From positions 1,402,013 through 1,436,695 of the forward strand of contig BFEA01000344.1 of NCBI GenBank assembly GCA_003427395.1: DNA of 34,683 bases, given 5' to 3'. This DNA is from Chara braunii. Its lineage: Eukaryota > Streptophyta > Charophyceae > Charales > Characeae. This document shows positions 11,177 through 21,900 of this stretch, piece by piece (the first letter of the stretch is position 1; each line of letters begins with the position of its first letter). The position numbers and the translations under genes are program-made. The notes beneath the pieces were generated by a model. That model was given only the letters and a program-made list of their open reading frames with translations, made no database searches and was not told the DNA's origin.

Positions 11177-11399
11177 AGCGCACGACCTAGGATTCTCATT
11201 CATTTTCAGCGTATCACAGCGATTCATCGTAGTGCCTTTGCGTTGATCGTAACGTCTCTCTCATCGTAGTGCTTTCTTTTCCTCTTCTCCTTCCTTTTGT
11301 CAAACACTTGGTATCGTCGTGTGGTCTGCGCCTCGCAGATTTTTGTTGTACACCTTTCTCTTTTTGTTTTATTTTTCAAACAGCGCTCAACCTCGCACC

Positions 11400-11864
11400 A
11401 TGCCCGAGGCACGTAGAGGACTGGGAAGGGGAAGAGGTGGTAGAGGAGGGAAGGCGCGCGAAGAGCAACCGGCTCGCGCACGGCGCGATTACAACTCAGA
11501 GGAGGAGGAAGACGAGCCATGAGGCTATGGTGCTCACTCGAGACCCTATCCTCGCCACTCATTTGCTGCGTGGTATCAGAGGACTCCCTCCCCGAACAGG
11601 ATGAAGTATTTTCAGAAGAAGTTTGAGGCGTGCTACAGCGCGTACAACACTTCTTCCCCTCCATACACTCCCAAGGCTACCATCTCTCCCACTACGAGTA
11701 GAGCCGCAACGCCTCCACCTTCACCTTGTATGACCCCTTCTCTGCCCCAATTCAATGGTGACACTCTTTGTTGCATTATCTTCCTTCTTTCTCTACTTCA
11801 GATAAAATTCATGGTTATCTTTTATATCTTGTATAAGCACGAGGTCCTTTCCTCGAACTTCTGA
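11400..11864 (+). pseudogene. N-terminal part of a gag-like ORF, one in-frame stop
   Basis: The ATG at 11,400 (ACCATGC context) opens a frame rich in Arg and Gly with RGRGGRGG-type repeats in residues 7-20. An acidic patch (EEEEDE) follows. A TGA at 11,520-11,522 interrupts it after 40 codons. The same frame then stays open to 11,864, with aromatic and Pro/Ser/Thr-rich sequence up to about 11,755. The tail after that (CIIFLLSLLQ-like, hydrophobic) probably is not coding. RGG boxes bind RNA and occur at the start of some retroelement gag proteins. No capsid domain or zinc knuckle follows, so the element is 3'-truncated here or continues after an intron. Assignment as gag is inference from the promoter, leader and RGG architecture. 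Confidence 0.45.
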
Positions 11865-12150
11865 GTCCCTTTCCCTCCTTGACTTTTCAGTCCATTCCAT
11901 AGCATCCCTGGCTTAAGAGTTTGAACACCTTGAGGCCGGGGATGCAGGTTCCTTATGAACCAGGCCGCTTGTCGGCCACCAAATTAAATGAAGAAGGATT
12001 ACGCTCTCACTTCCTCGTTTGTTGCTGGCTCTGACCTCTGGTCGTTCTAAAATTTATTTTCTGTAAAATAATTACCTCAACCTTCATCTTGGCTTCAAGA
12101 TCAAGAATATTATCAGTCAAATACCAATGCTTGAGACACTCATTTTGTCT
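11865..12150. other. Non-coding junction between two retroelement remnants
   Basis: No gene is seen. GGCCGCTTGTCGGCCACC near 11,965 forms a short GGCCG/CGGCC inverted word. It probably belongs to the non-coding end of the minus-strand element downstream. Confidence 0.35.
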
Positions 12151-12372
12151 CCCATACTGGCAATAGGGCATACCAAACCCTTCTTTCTGTTTTCTAGCTT
12201 GAGTGAGATATTATCTTAGCTTCTCAAGCAACTCAGGGGATGCCAAACCCTGTTCTCTTTCTCTCATCCGAATGAGGTTTCTCCTCAGTTCCTCGGATAA
12301 AAGGAAGGGGATACCAACCCCCTTTTTCTTCTCTCTGGTCTGATAACTTTCAAATAAATCTTTATGTACCTG
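12150..12372. repeat. About 71-bp tandem repeat, three copies
   Basis: The anchor GG-A/T-ACCAA-CCC occurs at 12,167, 12,238 and 12,308, spacings of 71 and 70 bp. Each is followed by a pyrimidine-rich stretch (TTCTTTCT), a GAGTGAG/GAATGAG word and CTCAG. It lies in the 3' non-coding part of the Ty3-like element, where LTR-internal repeats are common. Confidence 0.65.
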
Positions 12373-13400
12373 CAAAACAGACGAGTTCCACAAACAACAG
12401 ACCGTCTCCCAGCAAACAAGCTTTCCAGCAATTTACAGTCAAGCAACAAGTAAACAAAATAAAACCCAAAATAAAATAATAAATTAATAAATAAATAGAC
12501 ATTACAAGACAGTTCTTCACACCCAAGAGTTACTGATTGCCTTGGTTTTGGCCCACCACTTGCCAGGAATGACAGACCTCCCGTCAGTTTGGCATACCCT
12601 ATTCAGCTCGCCTCAGGCCAGAACGAGTCAGACCATTTGTCTTGACGGCCCCTTTGACCAGTCTCCAGGTCAGGACCAGCGTACCCACTACTCGAGTATG
12701 GTAGCCCTTTGACACTCTCACCAGGACACCCAGACTATAGCGGGTCTGGCCACTCCATGACAGTAGACCTCCCGTCAGTCAAACTGTCTCGTACCCGGAT
12801 TTGACCGCTGCGGTCGGGGACCGGCTCACCCACCAGTTTTTGGCCTAGGGCGCTGGCTGCCCTGCCCAGATTTTCGAACGTGGGACCCGGTCTAACCACG
12901 GTTCTAGGCTCTGGCGAACCTCACTGGATTGCATCCTCTGACAGCGCTAGGGTTCCAACTGACCCCTTTCGACCTCACAGGCTAGACCATCGGAGTCTTA
13001 GCCTCAGTCGACTACGGAATTCGACACTCGCGTCGGGGACCTGCTGACCCCACCTGATTGCAACCTACTGCAGTAAGGCTCTGGCTAGCCCCGACAATTA
13101 ATGCATCTTTAGGTTAGAGAAAAAAACCTTAGGCACATACAACCAAGCAGACATCTCATACCCACAGTCAGACAGTCCTTGCCCCAGATAACAGAACAAA
13201 CATTTCTCAAGAGACGTCCCTTCAGTCTCTAGAGGCACTGAACAGCAATAAGCAGCAGCCCACAATGTATTCCCTTGAGACCTCCCTTGAGCCTTAGGAA
13301 ATACAAAGTTCTGATCCCAGAGAGGTCCCTTCGCTCATCTGAGAATACTTTTAAGAGACCTCCGGTCAGCCTCAAGAAAGCATAGAAATACAGGTTTCAT
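12373..13400 (-). other. Non-coding 3' region of the Ty3-like element (LTR candidate)
   Basis: There is no ORF of note. Short phrases recur: GACCTCCCGTCAGT at about 12,576 and 12,768, and GAGACCTCC or GAGGTCCCTTC variants at about 13,278, 13,320, 13,356 and 13,400. The location beyond the integrase stop (13,981, minus strand) is where a 3' LTR would lie. No second LTR copy is present in the window to prove it. Confidence 0.35.
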
Positions 13401-13433
13401 AGAGGTCCCTTCCCTCATCCGAAACTGAAGGTA

Positions 13434-13620
13434 GGCAACTTAGCCAAAAAGCACGAAGTCCCCCAGTTGACAACTCTCTGGTCAAACAGGGTTGAACCTC
13501 TTCATGCCCACCTTCCTGATAGCTCTTTCGGACAGGCAACTTAGCCGGCAAGAAGTCCCTCTACTGACAACTCTCTGATCAGATAGAGCCGAACTTTCTT
13601 AAACCCGTCAAACTTTTTTA
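13434..13620. repeat. 101-bp direct duplication
   Basis: GGCAACTTAGCC, a GAAGTCCC block, then TGACAACTCTCTG and a GGGTTGAAC or AGCCGAAC tail occur first at 13,434 and again at 13,535. The two copies sit in tandem with small indels. Confidence 0.75.
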
Positions 13621-13980
13621 GTTATAAGGGATTAATACTGATTATTTTTCGATGTGCCACAACCATGAATTCTCTGAACAGGATGTTGCATTAATATTCG
13701 AGAGGATGATCTCTCATCACCCTTTTCACTGTAAATTTGTTTTCCTGCCCATAGGTAAGATACTCATGGATCGACTGTGGCTCTGCATCAATGACTTTCA
13801 TCTCATTGTCTCGGGAGGAAATTAACTCAGATGCCCAGACAAACGTAAATCATCTGGAAGATTTTCTCAAGTCGCTTGTGTCAAAATCTCAAATGCTGAA
13901 AATTAACTCACTGGAATGATCAGGCAAGAATAATCAATGTTTGTTCAGTTTTAGCTCTTTTTAGTGTATTGCGCTTACCC

Positions 13981-15130
13981 TCAATTTTCTGAAACTGTCT
14001 TCTTACTGGATGACTGTCTTTTCTTTCCTTTCTTCCCAGTCATTGTGGGAACTAGGTCAGGGTCTTTGAAGATAAACTTACGAAGTCTTGACCCTGATAC
14101 CATGTCCTAGACTCTTTATCTGGGCTCCAACCGTTTAGTCCACTGAGTCTCAAGAGAACTATCGAATAGAAGAACAACGTCACCAACTTTCAGTTTCTCT
14201 TTCCTTATGTATCTCTTTTTATTCCATCTCTCTTGATCTGACAATTTGTTGGTTGTCATTCTCTCTGCAGCATCCATTAGTGTCTGGTCAACCGCTGATG
14301 ATATCTGTTTCATCCTGATCTGAAGAAGCTTTCAGGTAGAATATTATTTGTCACTCTCTTTACTTGACCATGTTGTGATTATACTTTCAATAGGCAAAGT
14401 TGCATATCGACCATACTACAGAGTGAATCGAGCATAATCAATGGTCCTCTTGATAGTGATGTTGTTAGCATAGACAACAACTCTTAGTGCTTTTGGTCAG
14501 TTACTGAGATTTCCTTCACACCACTTGGCCAATGAATCTTTCAGAGTTATGTGACCCCTCTCAACAGGTGTGTTTGCTTGAGGATGATAGGTAATCATAT
14601 ATCGAATTATGACACCCAATCTGAGAGTGGTCGATCTTACAATCTTATTTCTGAACTCTGGTCCTCTGTCTGAGACAAACTCTCTGATGAAATGATACCC
14701 GAGATACACTTCTTCTATCCAGTCAGCCACTTGCTCGGCTGTCTTCCTTTTCATAGCTTTTGCCTCAACATATCCAGAGAACTTGTCTCTCATGTTCAAT
14801 ATATATTTTATCCCGCTCTTACCTAATGGCATGATGATGAGATCTAAATGAACTCGACTTCCTTGCTCTACCAGGATAGTGGGAAATAAAGGTTCAATCA
14901 TTCTCGTGGTAGACCTTTTCTGACATAATACACATGATTTACAAAATCTAAAAATCATGTCTCTCATTTCAGGCCAGAAGTAGAGTTGAACAGTCTTAGA
15001 GTAGGTTGCCTCAGCAGCTCTTTGGCCACTTGCAACCCCCTCGTGTAGATCGGCGATTATCTCCAGTTATTTTTCTTTACCGCAGACCAATCTTAATGGA
15101 GGTAGTCCTCGCTTACTATCCACAAAGAGG
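13981..15130 (-). pseudogene. Ty3/gypsy integrase, decayed
   Basis: The integrase would insert element cDNA into host DNA. Reading down from about 15,118, the zinc-binding N-terminus shows LHEG, then YFWPEM and CKSCVLC. The usual second His (GHR) reads GQR near 15,020, and a TAA lies inside the domain. The catalytic core in the frame from 14,967 keeps D42, D100 and E136, a D-X57-D-X35-E spacing, within HLDL, VSDRGPEF and TPVERGH. Downstream, 14,313-14,116 carries the conserved KVGDVVLLFDSSLETQW block. The frame then passes two stops and ends with SGSRLRKF (GPY/F-type end) and a Lys-rich tail, stopping at 13,981. Residues normally between RW and the SRLRKF block are missing. The two core blocks are in different frames. 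The element is not functional. Confidence 0.85.
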
Positions 15131-15360
15131 TGTCATCGCTTTAGTCTGAACTTCTTCCTTAGATTCTTACAATAATATTCCTTCAACTGTTCTTTCTCCA
15201 TTTTCTTCCCAATCTCTTGGTAAATTTCATCGTAAACTCCGCTTCTAAGAGCTTGGTACTTCATAATCTTCGTCATCTTTCTCATCCAGAAAATTATCAA
15301 CATAAGAAGGTTTTTCAATAGTTCCTTCAATATCTTCTTCTTCTTCATCTTTCCTGCATT

Positions 15361-15523
15361 CAATTCGACTTAGGCTATCTGCCCTCTTATTCTCAATTGA
15401 AATCTTTTCTAAGACAAAATCAAAAGTTCAAATGAAAGTTATTCATCTGCTTACTGTTGGATCTACTTGTTGGTGCTTCTTGATTGCACCAATCACAGCA
15501 GATACATCGGTTCTCAGAATCAA
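15361..15523 (-). pseudogene. C-terminal piece of Ty3/gypsy RNase H
   Basis: Minus-strand translation from 15,523 gives LRTDVSAV, then a stretch ending TFDFVLEK and ENKRADSLSR, interrupted by two stops. The ADSLSR ending is the hallmark of the RNase H C-terminus in Ty3/gypsy Pol. An acidic linker (DEEEEDIEG) follows before integrase. The reverse transcriptase and the first part of RNase H are absent. The protease-side linker meets this piece near 15,525, so about 1.3 kb or more has been deleted (size inferred from usual Pol length). Confidence 0.75.
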
Positions 15524-15629
15524 TCTCCTCCCAAGGACACAGTGTCTGAAGCACCTGAGACTTCCTCCTTAAATTCTTGTTTATCTTTTTCCTTGGTCTT
15601 TCTTACCCTCTCAGCGGACTCTTCCCTTC

Positions 15630-16190
15630 TCATTGAGTTGGTTGATATGTTGTTCTTGTAATGGTAAGCCGGACAGACCACAAAAGTCTGCGCTTGGGCA
15701 GTTTCTGGGTCTTCAGATTTATCAAGGATGACCCCTTATGACTGAAAAACTGGACAACCTCCATCCTGTGTAAGAACGGAGTGCCCGGAATACAGTCATG
15801 ATCCAAGTCTGGTATCACGAATCCCAATAGCTCGACTGCCATCAGCCCAATTTTAATAGGCAGATGGTCAATAAATCCTGCCACGATGAGCTCTCCAGCA
15901 ATATTCCTTAGCGTTTGCATTGCAGGCCTATCAATAGCCAGACCACAGGCCTTCATTGCCTTCTGAGAGATAAGTATCATCTCAGCCCCTAAATTTACTA
16001 AGGCTCGGATTTTCACTTGATTAATGTAAATCGTTAAATAGCCACAACCCATGGTTGTGAATCTCATCTTACATCCGGGCATGGTCCTGTTAACCTGACT
16101 AGGAAATACTGATCCCAAGTAATTAACTTCTATTTTTTTCTTCTCAATTAATTTCTTCAATTCCTCTCTCAACTTAGGTGCTAGTGTCAT
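15630..16190 (-). pseudogene. Ty3/gypsy retropepsin-like protease with lost active-site Asp
   Basis: This is an aspartic protease domain that would process Gag-Pol. The conserved D-S/T-G-A active site reads ALVNLGAEM at residues 63-71: Asp is replaced by Asn (codon at 15,993-15,995) and Ser by Leu. The rest of the fold signature is kept: ISQKAMKACGL after the active site and the hydrophobic flap region ELIVAGFIDHLPIKIG. The LLGFVIPDLDHDCIPGTPFL segment corresponds to the family's ILGxPFL motif. The frame is the same as that of the gag part upstream, separated only by a TAG near 16,206, so gag and protease were one polyprotein. Loss of the catalytic Asp means it is dead. Confidence 0.8.
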
Positions 16191-16205
16191 TGTCTCCTTG
16201 AAGGA

Positions 16206-17345
16206 CTACGTCACCTCTGTTTCTTCCAACATCTTAGTAATTACATCAGTTATTACTGTTTCATCCTCTAGTTCACTCTTGAGTAGCAATTTTATTTTCT
16301 TCCCTTGCTCACTTCTCTTAGGCAAAGGTTGTGGTCCTTGATCATCAAGAATTTCAATCAGAGCCTCTTCGGTCTTTCTTCTTTTCTTTTCCTTTATCAT
16401 TTGAGGTGTTAAATGTGCATGAACGCTCCTCACTTCCCCAATCCCTTTGTCCGATTCCATAACGAGTTCGGGTGGTAAATCACCTTCAAATGACATCATG
16501 TTAGCCGAACAAGTAGGCTCGTTGGGAGAAAATAATACCAACTCTGAGGAAATCTGAGGAGCATAATTCTCTCCAAACGAAAGTCCGCCTGGAGTGATCT
16601 CACCAGTCATGTCCTCCACTAAAGAAAGAGACCGTAGGGGCAACTCAATCAAGGCAAGTGAATCATCAAACTCTTGTACGAGTCCCTTAGGCATTTCGCC
16701 CATGAAAATATGAACATTCACATTAGCCTTTCTTTTCTTCTTTTTTTTCATATTTTCATCATCCTTAAGGGCAAGAAGTCGCATACCTCTAGGATGTTTA
16801 GGATCTAATTTGTTCCATGAATTGTCACAAACATGACTCATTGCATCTTTTTCCCCCACCCCACGCTTCACATCCTCTTCTAATGGCTTACAGTAAGTGG
16901 TAGTGTGGCCTCATTCACCACAATAATAGCAAACAAAATTCTTATTTGGTCGCTCATATACTTCCTCCTCTCTCTGTTTCTTTTTCTACCATCCCCTCTA
17001 TTATTTCTGGATCTATAATAATCTCCTCTTTTACCACAGTTTTCATCATCATCGTCATCGTCATCATCATCCTCATCATCATCACTTTCTGCCTTTTTCT
17101 TCCCTGTCTCATCCACAACATGATTAGCAGGCATGTAGTTGGTCATAACTCTTTGAATAATATTTTCAGCACTCAGATTGTTCCCTCTGTTCATGCTATT
17201 CTCAGTTTCTCAATCTTTGGTCAGTGTACTGATCTGATCCAGTGACCATTTCTTGTGAGAAACCGTAGGTAAAGTTATGACAATTGCAACCATTTCATCT
17301 AATCTGAGAGGATAGTGTTGAGCTTGATCAGTAAAATTAGTCAGG
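16206..17345 (-). pseudogene. Gag C-terminal half with zinc knuckle, 5'-truncated
   Basis: This is a nucleocapsid-type part of a Ty3/gypsy Gag. From about 17,345 the frame reads a gag-like helix (YPLRLDEMV), passes a TGA near 17,208, and contains a run of nine Asp (about 17,040-17,070). A shift near 16,945 leads to a CX2CX4HX4C zinc knuckle at 16,931-16,890 (CYYC, GE-stop-G, H, TTTYC). A TGA replaces one residue inside the knuckle. The knuckle binds RNA during packaging. The frame then stays open from 16,871 to 16,206 (221 codons, charged linker) and joins the protease frame. Similarity ends at about 17,345 in AT-rich DNA, so the capsid part and 5' LTR are missing. Confidence 0.75.
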
Positions 17346-17926
17346 AAAATATGACACCTCTAAGCCTCATAACGGCGTTTTCGTTAAAAATCAACTGTTT
17401 TGTAAAAAGAGAATATAATGAAATTAACGAAGTAACCGAACAAAAGGTAAATTGTAGAACAAAAAAAATAAGCTTTGAATATTTCGGCACAATGTAAACC
17501 TGGAGCAGGGAAGTGTCGAAATGATTAGAATATAAATGAAAAAAATGGCATCATATGCGAAGGCAAGAATTGTGAAATTTGTAAAACTCTTGACACATTC
17601 AAACAAAGAGCAACTCTCCAAAGTCCAAGACCTTAAGTTGCTTCAAACTATAACAACACCCTTCATATGGAGACCGTGGAAGGAAAATTTAATGCAAAAG
17701 TCGATTGGCAATTATATTAAATGTAAAGCAGTGTCACTTACATCAGCTCAATGGTGCGTCTACGAACTCTTAAAATTACACATTGTCAAAAACTTCATCA
17801 AAGTTGACTATAATTGAATTCGACTTCTAGGCACTGCCACATAACACTTCAAAACGATATTCTAAGGCTACTTGAATCATATCTAAGTACGTAATGGACA
17901 TATTAATACGATCTGCGTGATAAATT
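17346..17926. other. AT-rich non-coding stretch
   Basis: No gene is seen. Base composition is clearly more AT-rich than either neighbour, marking the truncation edge of the Ty3-like element. Lys/Asn/Ile-rich short ORFs are composition artefacts. Confidence 0.5.
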
Positions 17927-18601
17927 TCACGTTTTCCTTATCTGAATTGTCCAATCTTCTACAGTGTTCGTCTCATTGTGCCCATCGAACGTGGGGTCCT
18001 TGTACTCTGCGTAAGTTTCTATGACTTCATACTCTCGCAGCAGAAGATTTCGTACATATGTAATCGTAGTATCCACGAGCCCATCCACGAGTGCTTTGAG
18101 CGACGGTTGGTCCATAATCCTCCTTCGAAATACTTCCCGTCTTCGTTCGTCGATGTCATGTGCATTGGACATGTTTGCACTTGTAGAATGATCGTTATGA
18201 ATAAGAAAAGAACGTTTGCAGCGCCCTTGTATACTTGACACTGCACAGTACAAGGTCATCACCTTGGAGTCGTTGTGGTAGAACTTCACTGCTGAATAGT
18301 ACAACTTTGAATACGGTGCGAGCGCTTCTCGCGGATATTCTATTGTTCCACAACACCTACGACCACAACTATACAAACATTGTGGAGGATAATGCTCCCA
18401 GCAATCCGGTGTGACATCCACACCTCTTACACTGAGTACTGCACCATCGAAAACCACTTTAGGTGTGAAAAAGATAGACCCCATATCATGCCATATATTT
18501 TTGCCCCACACCATATTGCTTGGCGGCCATCCAGTCATTGAATGAACCATTCTGCAACACATGAAATACAGAAGCTCAGTGGCAACTAATTGATACAGCA
18601 A
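17927..18601 (-). CDS. Unrecognised Cys/Tyr-rich ORF, likely an exon of a mobile-element gene
   Basis: I do not recognise a family. The frame is open for about 224 codons. Its high-coordinate end contains a good splice acceptor on the minus strand, TTTCATGTGTTGCAG, immediately followed by AATGG; the true coding part may start there with MVHSMTG at about 18,550. A Cys cluster lies in the middle (CLYSCGRRCCG, then further single Cys), which could bind metal. The C-terminal third is charged and helical (DERRREVFRRRI). It follows the transposase-like gene on the same strand with an unassigned 230-bp gap, so it may be a 3' exon of that gene or a second ORF of the same element. Confidence 0.4.
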   Translation of the reverse strand: MLYQLVATELLYFMCCRMVHSMTGWPPSNMVWGKNIWHDMGSIFFTPKVVFDGAVLSVRGVDVTPDCWEHYPPQCLYSCGRRCCGTIEYPREALAPYSKLYYSAVKFYHNDSKVMTLYCAVSSIQGRCKRSFLIHNDHSTSANMSNAHDIDERRREVFRRRIMDQPSLKALVDGLVDTTITYVRNLLLREYEVIETYAEYKDPTFDGHNETNTVEDWTIQIRKT

Positions 18602-18830
18602 TACGCTCGAATGAAATATGATTACCTCTTCTCAACGACGTACTTAAAGTCTACTAATCTTCATCATACGGAAGTAAAAGGAAAGCCAATGCAATATAGT
18701 TTAACTATATATGAATGGAAGCTCAATGACAAGTAAATGGTACACCAACACGCACGAAATGAGGCCTTCTCAGCGACTTATCCTATTGGTCTTCATCATC
18801 GGGAAGTGAAAGACATGCCAAGGCTTTCTC
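18602..18830. other. Gap between minus-strand ORFs
   Basis: There is no coding signal. On the minus strand it would fit an intron. The phrases GGAAGTGAAAG and GGAAGTAAAAG occur at about 18,670 and 18,803, and the flanking AGCTCAATG/AGCTCAGTG words repeat, suggesting an old about 140-bp duplication. Confidence 0.35.
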
Positions 18831-19695
18831 TCAAACCGATTTGGGAATGTGTACTTCATTTTTCAAATGCAACGTCCTTGATGACCAGCTACACAAAACA
18901 CAGTTCACGTGCTGCCGCTGCTGTGCTGTTGTACTGCCTTTCTTCCATATCTTCTTCCATGCATTTGCATATTGCAGAGAAAGACTTTTGACGACAGGTT
19001 GTGACACCCAATATTCAATAAGAATATGATTGAAAGCAGGCGACTTTCTATCGTTGTCAATATCAGAAATTACTCTACCCATCCACACGGGAACTCCCTG
19101 ATCGATATCATCTTGCGAAGGACGCAAGAGAACGAATTGTCCCTTTTCGACATCCACAACCGGGTCGAGCTCTGCTTTTGGACGCTCATTGGCTTGCCCA
19201 ACGAACAACGGCTCCTTATTCTCATTGCTCTCCAAGAGGAAGGCAATATCAATATCCTCAGCATCGTCCTTCATAATTCTTTCCTGCAAGGGTCAAAAGT
19301 CAGCCTTGAGTGATGTTTTCGCAAAGCCAGACCCATAATTTTGCTCGATTGTGTCCAGGAAAAATTTCCAGTGTGAAAGAGCACTCTCCTTTGAGAAGCT
19401 AGCCTCATCTTTCATTCCCAACCACTCGTGCCGCTTGTTTTCCAACCACTCAACAAACGTCTTCACGCCTTCAATTCGTGATTTGAAATCCGAATTCTTA
19501 TCCTTAGCGGGTTGACCACGTGATGTTTCTTTAACAGGTCGAATAGGTGACGGGAGAACAGGTGAAGGCTCGAATGGTTATTCAGGTCCTGCATATACTT
19601 TATTTTTATCTCGTTTAAAGCAATCGACCGGAGAAGACCAGTGCAGAGAAGTGCAATACTCTTTCCACTGGAACACAGGATTGTCATTCTCCATA
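18831..19695 (-). pseudogene. C-terminal region of a transposase-like protein
   Basis: The frame from 19,695 reads VFQWKEYC, then a Pro-rich linker and a Trp-rich charged segment, with a TAA near 19,580. It ends in a TGA just before a splice-acceptor-like TTGACCCTTGCAG at about 19,290. The ORF continuing at 19,289 is acidic at first. It then contains GQFVLLRPSQ and VPVWMGRVISD followed by an EYWV strand, which resembles a small beta-barrel module (chromo/BAH-like) as found at the C-terminus of some transposon proteins. That module call is inference. It follows the D-D-D domain of 19,755-20,282 on the same strand, and I take it as the same gene broken by stops or introns. Confidence 0.4.
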
Positions 19696-19754
19696 TAAAA
19701 CCTAAATAAATGTGGCTTAGTATGACCGGTCAATCTGTTGATCAGGGAGGGTTG

Positions 19755-21679
19755 TTAAGCCCTCTGCCCGTCAGCAATTTCATCCATGAATGTGCACAAA
19801 GGACGCTTTTTTTTAGAACTGGTAACGATTTTGAAGAGGTCGAGCAAAGTATAAGCATCGTGCATTTTCAGTTTGCGACAGAAATGACTGAAAGTGGCAT
19901 CAACATCCGTACGTGTATGTCCTACCAAAATAAAACCGAATTCGACTTCTTTGAAGAAGCCAAATTTCACCAAAGTTGCGGCCAGAGACAAAACGTATTT
20001 GTTTTTGTTTTCTCTCCAGCAGTTGTCGGCTTGTATCCTCAATTTAGGAGGTAAGTCGCTCGTCGCTTGTATGTCACGCAAAACTTTCACAATGGATGAC
20101 ACCACAGCATTGGAATCATATGGATAGCAAGGGTACCATGTGTGAACATGCACCGATGGTGAACGACCGTGTGCGATAATAACTGTTAAATTTGTTTTCA
20201 TCTTTGGAATATTCGTGAATGCCTTCGACTTGTTTTCTCCGCCAAAGTGTGGAATACTCGTCTTGCTTTGGTCCATACCGTCAATAATGATGCATAAACT
20301 GTTGGAACCTGGTCTCTTCGACTCAACCTTCTACACCTCATAAGCAGCACGGTGTTGGAGATGCAAGTCCAAGTGTTTGTGGTGTTCCGAAACGAACTTC
20401 GCAGAATTGATAGATTATTTGAACTCAACACACTTCTCGCATTTTGCAAAGTTTTCATCAACTTTATGGAATTTCACATGCCAGAAGTGTGTTCTCCACA
20501 TGTTATAGAAAACTTGGAGAGAAACAGAAGGGACACCCAAGTTGTCAAATTGTGACTTCAACAACTTATAAATGTCAACCTTGTTATAGCAAGCAGGCAA
20601 TCTCAAAACCACTCGTGATTCTCCATCTTTGATTGTCATGTCATTGGTCATAGAATCTTTATTGTCACGCACAAAGGAGCTTAGTTTCCCGAACATCATC
20701 GCATATGTTGCAGATGTGCGTTTGAGTCCAGTGCTGCCATGCTCCGACATAATGTAACCTTTTGACAAAGTCACCCTCTTTTTCAAAAATGTGTTCCTGC
20801 ACACACCAGTGTGAAACACCATGCATTAATGCACACCTTTCTTTTCCCCACAATAGGTTGTACAATCTCTTTCTCATCTTCTACGAAGGTGAACCTCTTT
20901 AACGCTTCAACCCAGCATGTATCTCTTCTTTTGTGATCCTTACAGTAATATGCACTGCGGACAACTTTGATGTCTTCCATGGTCATGCGAGCGCAACAAT
21001 CTTGTTTACAACAAACTTGTCCATGCATACTCGCCAGTGCATTTTTGGTGAGCTTTCTGTGAACTGTTTACAGAATCTTCTTTGACCGCGGCATTTTGAC
21101 ACGGGAAGTATAAGGACGCTTCTCAGACGACAAACGTTTTGGGAAAATGTCATCAAAATCAGAGATGACATCAGAACTCTCCATACCGTTGCGACAGTAG
21201 TGGTCAGTGCCATCAATATCACAAGGTTGTGGATGATCAATTTTGTCTGGAGAACTGTTGGCAGTAGATGACATCGAAGCACTAGATTCAGAACCATCTT
21301 CATCACTCTCGCCAAACAGAAGGTCTGTGCACTTGAAATCTCGTAGCGAACTTCGCGGCACCTACATGATACGATCTACATCAGATGTGTTCCTGTCACT
21401 GGCGCAACCCCTACCCTGACCTTCCGAACCTTCTGCATCAGAGGTTTTCACTGGTCCGCCCAAGGCTGGAGATGCACTTTCGCATGTGGTTTCTTCACAC
21501 GCAGCCATCCGGGATCTTTTATGATCAGGAGATTCTGGAGTTAATTGAACGTCTTGCGAAAACATTGCCAGGTCCGGCGGAGGGAACTCATCATTAGGCA
21601 GTATATTAGATGCCACACAGTCCATGCTTTCCAAAGTTGTGCTGGCAGCTTGCCGTGGTGCATGCCCACCACAAGCCAT
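19755..21679 (-). pseudogene. DUF7869-type transposase-like gene, decayed
   Basis: The product would be a mobile-element protein with an RNase-H-like core; function is inferred from acidic motifs. Reading down: a Pro/Ser/acidic N-terminus begins at the ATG at 21,679, with a TAG near 21,363. Cys pairs (CCKQDCC) lie near 21,010, and a shift at about 20,815 leads to one frame to 19,755 with two stops. That frame has a HVKFHKVDENFAKCEKC zinc-like site. The acidic motifs are IIIDGMDQSKTS (about 20,290), IQADNCWRENKN (D84 counted from the ATG at 20,276) and VGHTRTDVDATF. The DGMDQ, DNC-x-ENKN and GHT-x-x-D-x-D pattern is what I recall for DUF7869 proteins of repetitive eukaryotic genes. The D-D-D arrangement suggests a DDE-like nuclease. 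At least four lesions mean it is not active. Confidence 0.65.
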
Positions 21680-21900
21680 TTAAAACGTTTTTGCGATGAC
21701 AAAACAGTGGACCATTGGCACAAGACATGCATATTAGTAACAAATCCGCAGCTAGATGGATCACATGCAGTATATGTAGAGTGCAATACATGTGGTTTAG
21801 CGCGGCCACTGCTAGCCACACACAGCCGATGTAAAAGATCAGGCTCGTGAACGAGGAAAAAGACAGTCTTCAACAGAAGCGATGCACGAGAGACACGACG
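21680..21900. other. Upstream flank of the transposase-like gene
   Basis: Open frames on both strands overlap here, but none joins convincingly to the gene below. It may contain the 5' leader. Nothing else was recognised. Confidence 0.35.

Noticed and set aside
11571-11582. TGGTATCAGAGG, similar to the plant initiator-Met tRNA primer binding site
   Set aside because: It lies inside the gag-like frame (encoding WYQR), 400 bp past the TATA box, and no LTR end precedes it. Chance is the simpler reading.
14056-14098. TCAGGGTC...GACCCTGA inverted repeat as a terminator or regulatory hairpin
   Set aside because: It lies inside the integrase C-terminal coding remnant with a long loop, so it is probably incidental.
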